Source: Chrysomallon squamiferum
Taxonomy: Eukaryota; Mollusca; Gastropoda; Neomphalida; Peltospiridae
DNA: 64,000 nucleotides
NCBI GenBank assembly: GCA_012295275.1
Contig: CM022665.1
Location: forward strand, 9,329,476 to 9,393,475
Direction: 5' to 3'
The notes beneath the pieces were generated by a model. That model did not search any database, had not been told where the DNA came from, and was given only the letters and a program-made list of their open reading frames with translations. A program made the translations under genes and the position numbers. Position 1 is the first letter of the stretch. Every line of letters starts with the position of its first letter. Shown here piece by piece: positions 63,767 to 64,000 of this stretch.

Positions 63767-64000
63767 TCAGACCTGTGCTTCACACAGGTTAATGTACAGA
63801 TCGCTATCATACGAAACAGTGGCTGTCGATTCTTTTTCTTGGCTGGGAGGGTCAAAAAGGTCAACTCTAACATTGTCCGTTTTTTTACTTTTCTTTGTAT
63901 CATTTGTTTTAACAGAGTTACTGTCCTTGCTGCTAGACTTTTCTGTGTTGTTTGAAAAAGTGCTGTCCGAGGGTCCATCTGTTATTGTTTCTGAAAACTC
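63767..64000 (-). CDS. C-terminal end of an unidentified protein (partial)
   Basis: A minus-strand frame is open from the window edge (64000) to TGA 63767-63769, giving 77 residues. It is rich in Ser, Thr, Asn, Asp and Lys, with [20 protein letters not shown] and the ending [13 protein letters not shown]. Its GC content and codon use are higher than in the flanking AT-rich DNA, and it ends abruptly in AT-rich sequence, as a last coding exon does. The composition suggests a disordered cytoplasmic tail or linker. I do not recognise the family. An AG at 63991-63992 on the minus strand might be the real exon start. The overlapping frame at 63703-63978 is judged to be a shadow. Confidence 0.5.
   Translation of the reverse strand, partial: EFSETITDGPSDSTFSNNTEKSSSKDSNSVKTNDTKKSKKTDNVRVDLFDPPSQEKESTATVSYDSDLYINLCEAQV

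Overview
This window is nuclear DNA from an animal. It is very AT-rich, dense in microsatellites and homopolymers, and its genes are split by GT-AG introns of about 100 bp to 8.6 kb. Every gene I could identify is an animal family, and the compact gene order with divergent protein sequences suggests an invertebrate. A mollusc or other lophotrochozoan is my inference; nothing in the window proves it. No bacterial-type features (operons, CRISPR) were seen.

Layout, left to right. 1-2.7 kb: no supported complete gene, some local duplications and a CpG-containing promoter-like block near 430-520. 2.7-4.3 kb (minus): a degenerate EF-hand protein of the calcineurin-B/CHP type. 7.3-9.1 kb (minus): AKIP1, A-kinase-interacting protein. 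10.1-30.2 kb (plus): FANCG, a TPR subunit of the Fanconi anaemia core complex, divergent from AKIP1, with an 8.6 kb intron and several repeats inside introns (an 84-bp minisatellite, a piggyBac-like MITE, a probable tRNA-derived SINE, a dead Tc1/mariner transposase). 33.6-37.05 kb (plus): a chloride intracellular channel (CLIC) protein with a CPLC dithiol motif and an acidic tail. 40.4-50.6 kb (minus): profilin-4, preceded by a tandem array of mini-exons. 53.4-59.4 kb (plus): FAM228, divergent from the profilin-4 locus. 63.8-64.0 kb (minus): the C-terminal end of an unidentified protein that runs off the window.

The most unusual object is the array upstream of profilin-4 (45467-50588, minus strand). 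Eleven exons of exactly 36 bp, plus one of 51 bp and one of 54 bp, are all phase 0, free of stops and flanked by an AG acceptor and a strong GTAAGT-type donor (one GTAGGT). Each 36-bp exon encodes one 12-residue Gly/Ser/Lys/His/Pro-rich unit. All 13 join in frame to each other and to the first profilin core exon. The locus could therefore make a profilin-4 with a long, modular, probably disordered N-terminal extension whose length changes by 12 residues for each exon included or skipped. A second, proximal first exon at 43460-43513 gives a conventional short form. The start codon of the long form was not found with confidence.

The genes do not form one pathway. There are two divergent pairs: AKIP1/FANCG and PFN4/FAM228. 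The PFN4-FAM228 neighbourhood also exists in human (2p23.3), so it looks like old conserved microsynteny, possibly held together by shared male germline or ciliary expression (inference).
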